Origin: JBBDMC01 sp964441935
GTDB lineage: Bacteria > Pseudomonadota > Alphaproteobacteria > Rhizobiales > Kaistiaceae
DNA: 32,773 nucleotides
Assembly (NCBI GenBank): GCA_964441935.1
Contig: CAYTXI010000014.1
Location: forward strand, 1 to 32,773
Reading direction: 5' to 3'
The position numbers and the translations under genes were made by a program. Positions within the stretch are counted from its first letter, which is position 1, and every line of letters starts with the position of its first letter. The notes under the pieces are model-generated. The model did not search any database, was not told the DNA's origin, and worked only from the letters and a program-made list of their open reading frames with translations. This document shows, in pieces, positions 32,703 through 32,773 of this stretch.

Positions 32703-32773
32703 TCAGCCGCGCCCGCCGATCAGCCGGCGGTGCTCGATCATGATGCAGCGGTCCATGACGACCGTGACCCCGG
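32703..32773 (-). CDS. CoA-binding protein, C-terminal end (cut by window end)
   Basis: Only the last 22 codons and the TGA (32703-32705) are inside the window. The residues GVTVVMDRCIMIEHRRL match the end of small CoA-binding (YccU-like) Rossmann proteins, which carry VMDRC-x-x-IE near the C-terminus. The function of these proteins is poorly known. In many alphaproteobacteria the gene directly precedes the O-acetylhomoserine sulfhydrylase gene, as here with its degenerate relative. The gap of 116 bases between the two holds nothing recognisable apart from the GTG ribosome site. Confidence 0.7.
   Translation of the reverse strand, partial: GVTVVMDRCIMIEHRRLIGGRG

Overview
The window looks like a chromosomal stretch of a high-GC alphaproteobacterium, most likely in the Hyphomicrobiales (Rhizobiales). 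Pointers are an NDUFS4-type complex I accessory subunit (found in alphaproteobacteria and mitochondria), the general amino-acid ABC operon aapJQMP divergent from metC, an aminotransferase-hom-glpX-recJ run next to a class I PHA synthase, and a two-domain cold-shock protein of the alphaproteobacterial type. It is draft sequence: a run of ten N interrupts aapP at 3664-3673, and an alpha/beta hydrolase gene is frameshifted near 1365.

Layout. 1-3330: 3' end of cysK, a frameshifted hydrolase, then alaX-sseA (2-nt gap) and a DUF2905 membrane protein whose 3' end overlaps sseA on the other strand. 3361-7977: aapP, aapM, aapQ, aapJ (transcribed J-Q-M-P), with a perfect 10-bp stem-loop between aapJ and aapQ; metC is divergent (8211-9395) across a region with two inverted repeats. 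9402-11944: an ArnT-like membrane glycosyltransferase coupled to a PAP2 phosphatase. 11964-13352: tRNA-Arg(TCT), the NDUFS4 gene and tRNA-Pro(TGG). An imperfect copy of the tRNA-Arg 3' end lies 863 bp away and, with the tRNA, brackets one small secreted-protein gene; this looks like the footprint of an integrated element. 13534-16584: a spermidine-synthase-like protein and its overlapping membrane partner, a double cold-shock-domain protein, gloA and tRNA-Glu(TTC) with a good promoter. 16653-20712: an accessory-looking block with a small exported protein, a large two-domain GT2 glycosyltransferase and an unknown protein in one coupled operon, divergent from a secreted HExxH protein across an AT-rich gap. 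20741-29429: an SDR protein, then on the minus strand lipoprotein-aminotransferase-hom-glpX-recJ, and phaC divergent from it. 29464-32773: an MltB-type transglycosylase, an SPW-repeat membrane protein, a Cys/Met-metabolism PLP-fold protein that has lost its catalytic residues, and the 3' end of a CoA-binding-protein gene.

Sulfur amino-acid metabolism recurs: cysK, sseA, metC, hom and the degenerate O-acetylhomoserine-sulfhydrylase-like protein. Two members of the same PLP family sit in one window. MetC (8211-9395) keeps Asp185 and Lys210, while the protein at 31324-32586 has Ala177 and Gly202 at the matching places, with the same 25-residue spacing, in an uninterrupted frame. That apparent pseudoenzyme, the tRNA-Arg footprint and the GT2 operon are the parts most worth following up. 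I found no CRISPR array, transposase, integrase, rRNA or replication origin. No gene-free stretch exceeds 300 bases; the larger gaps are covered by the regulatory and repeat entries.
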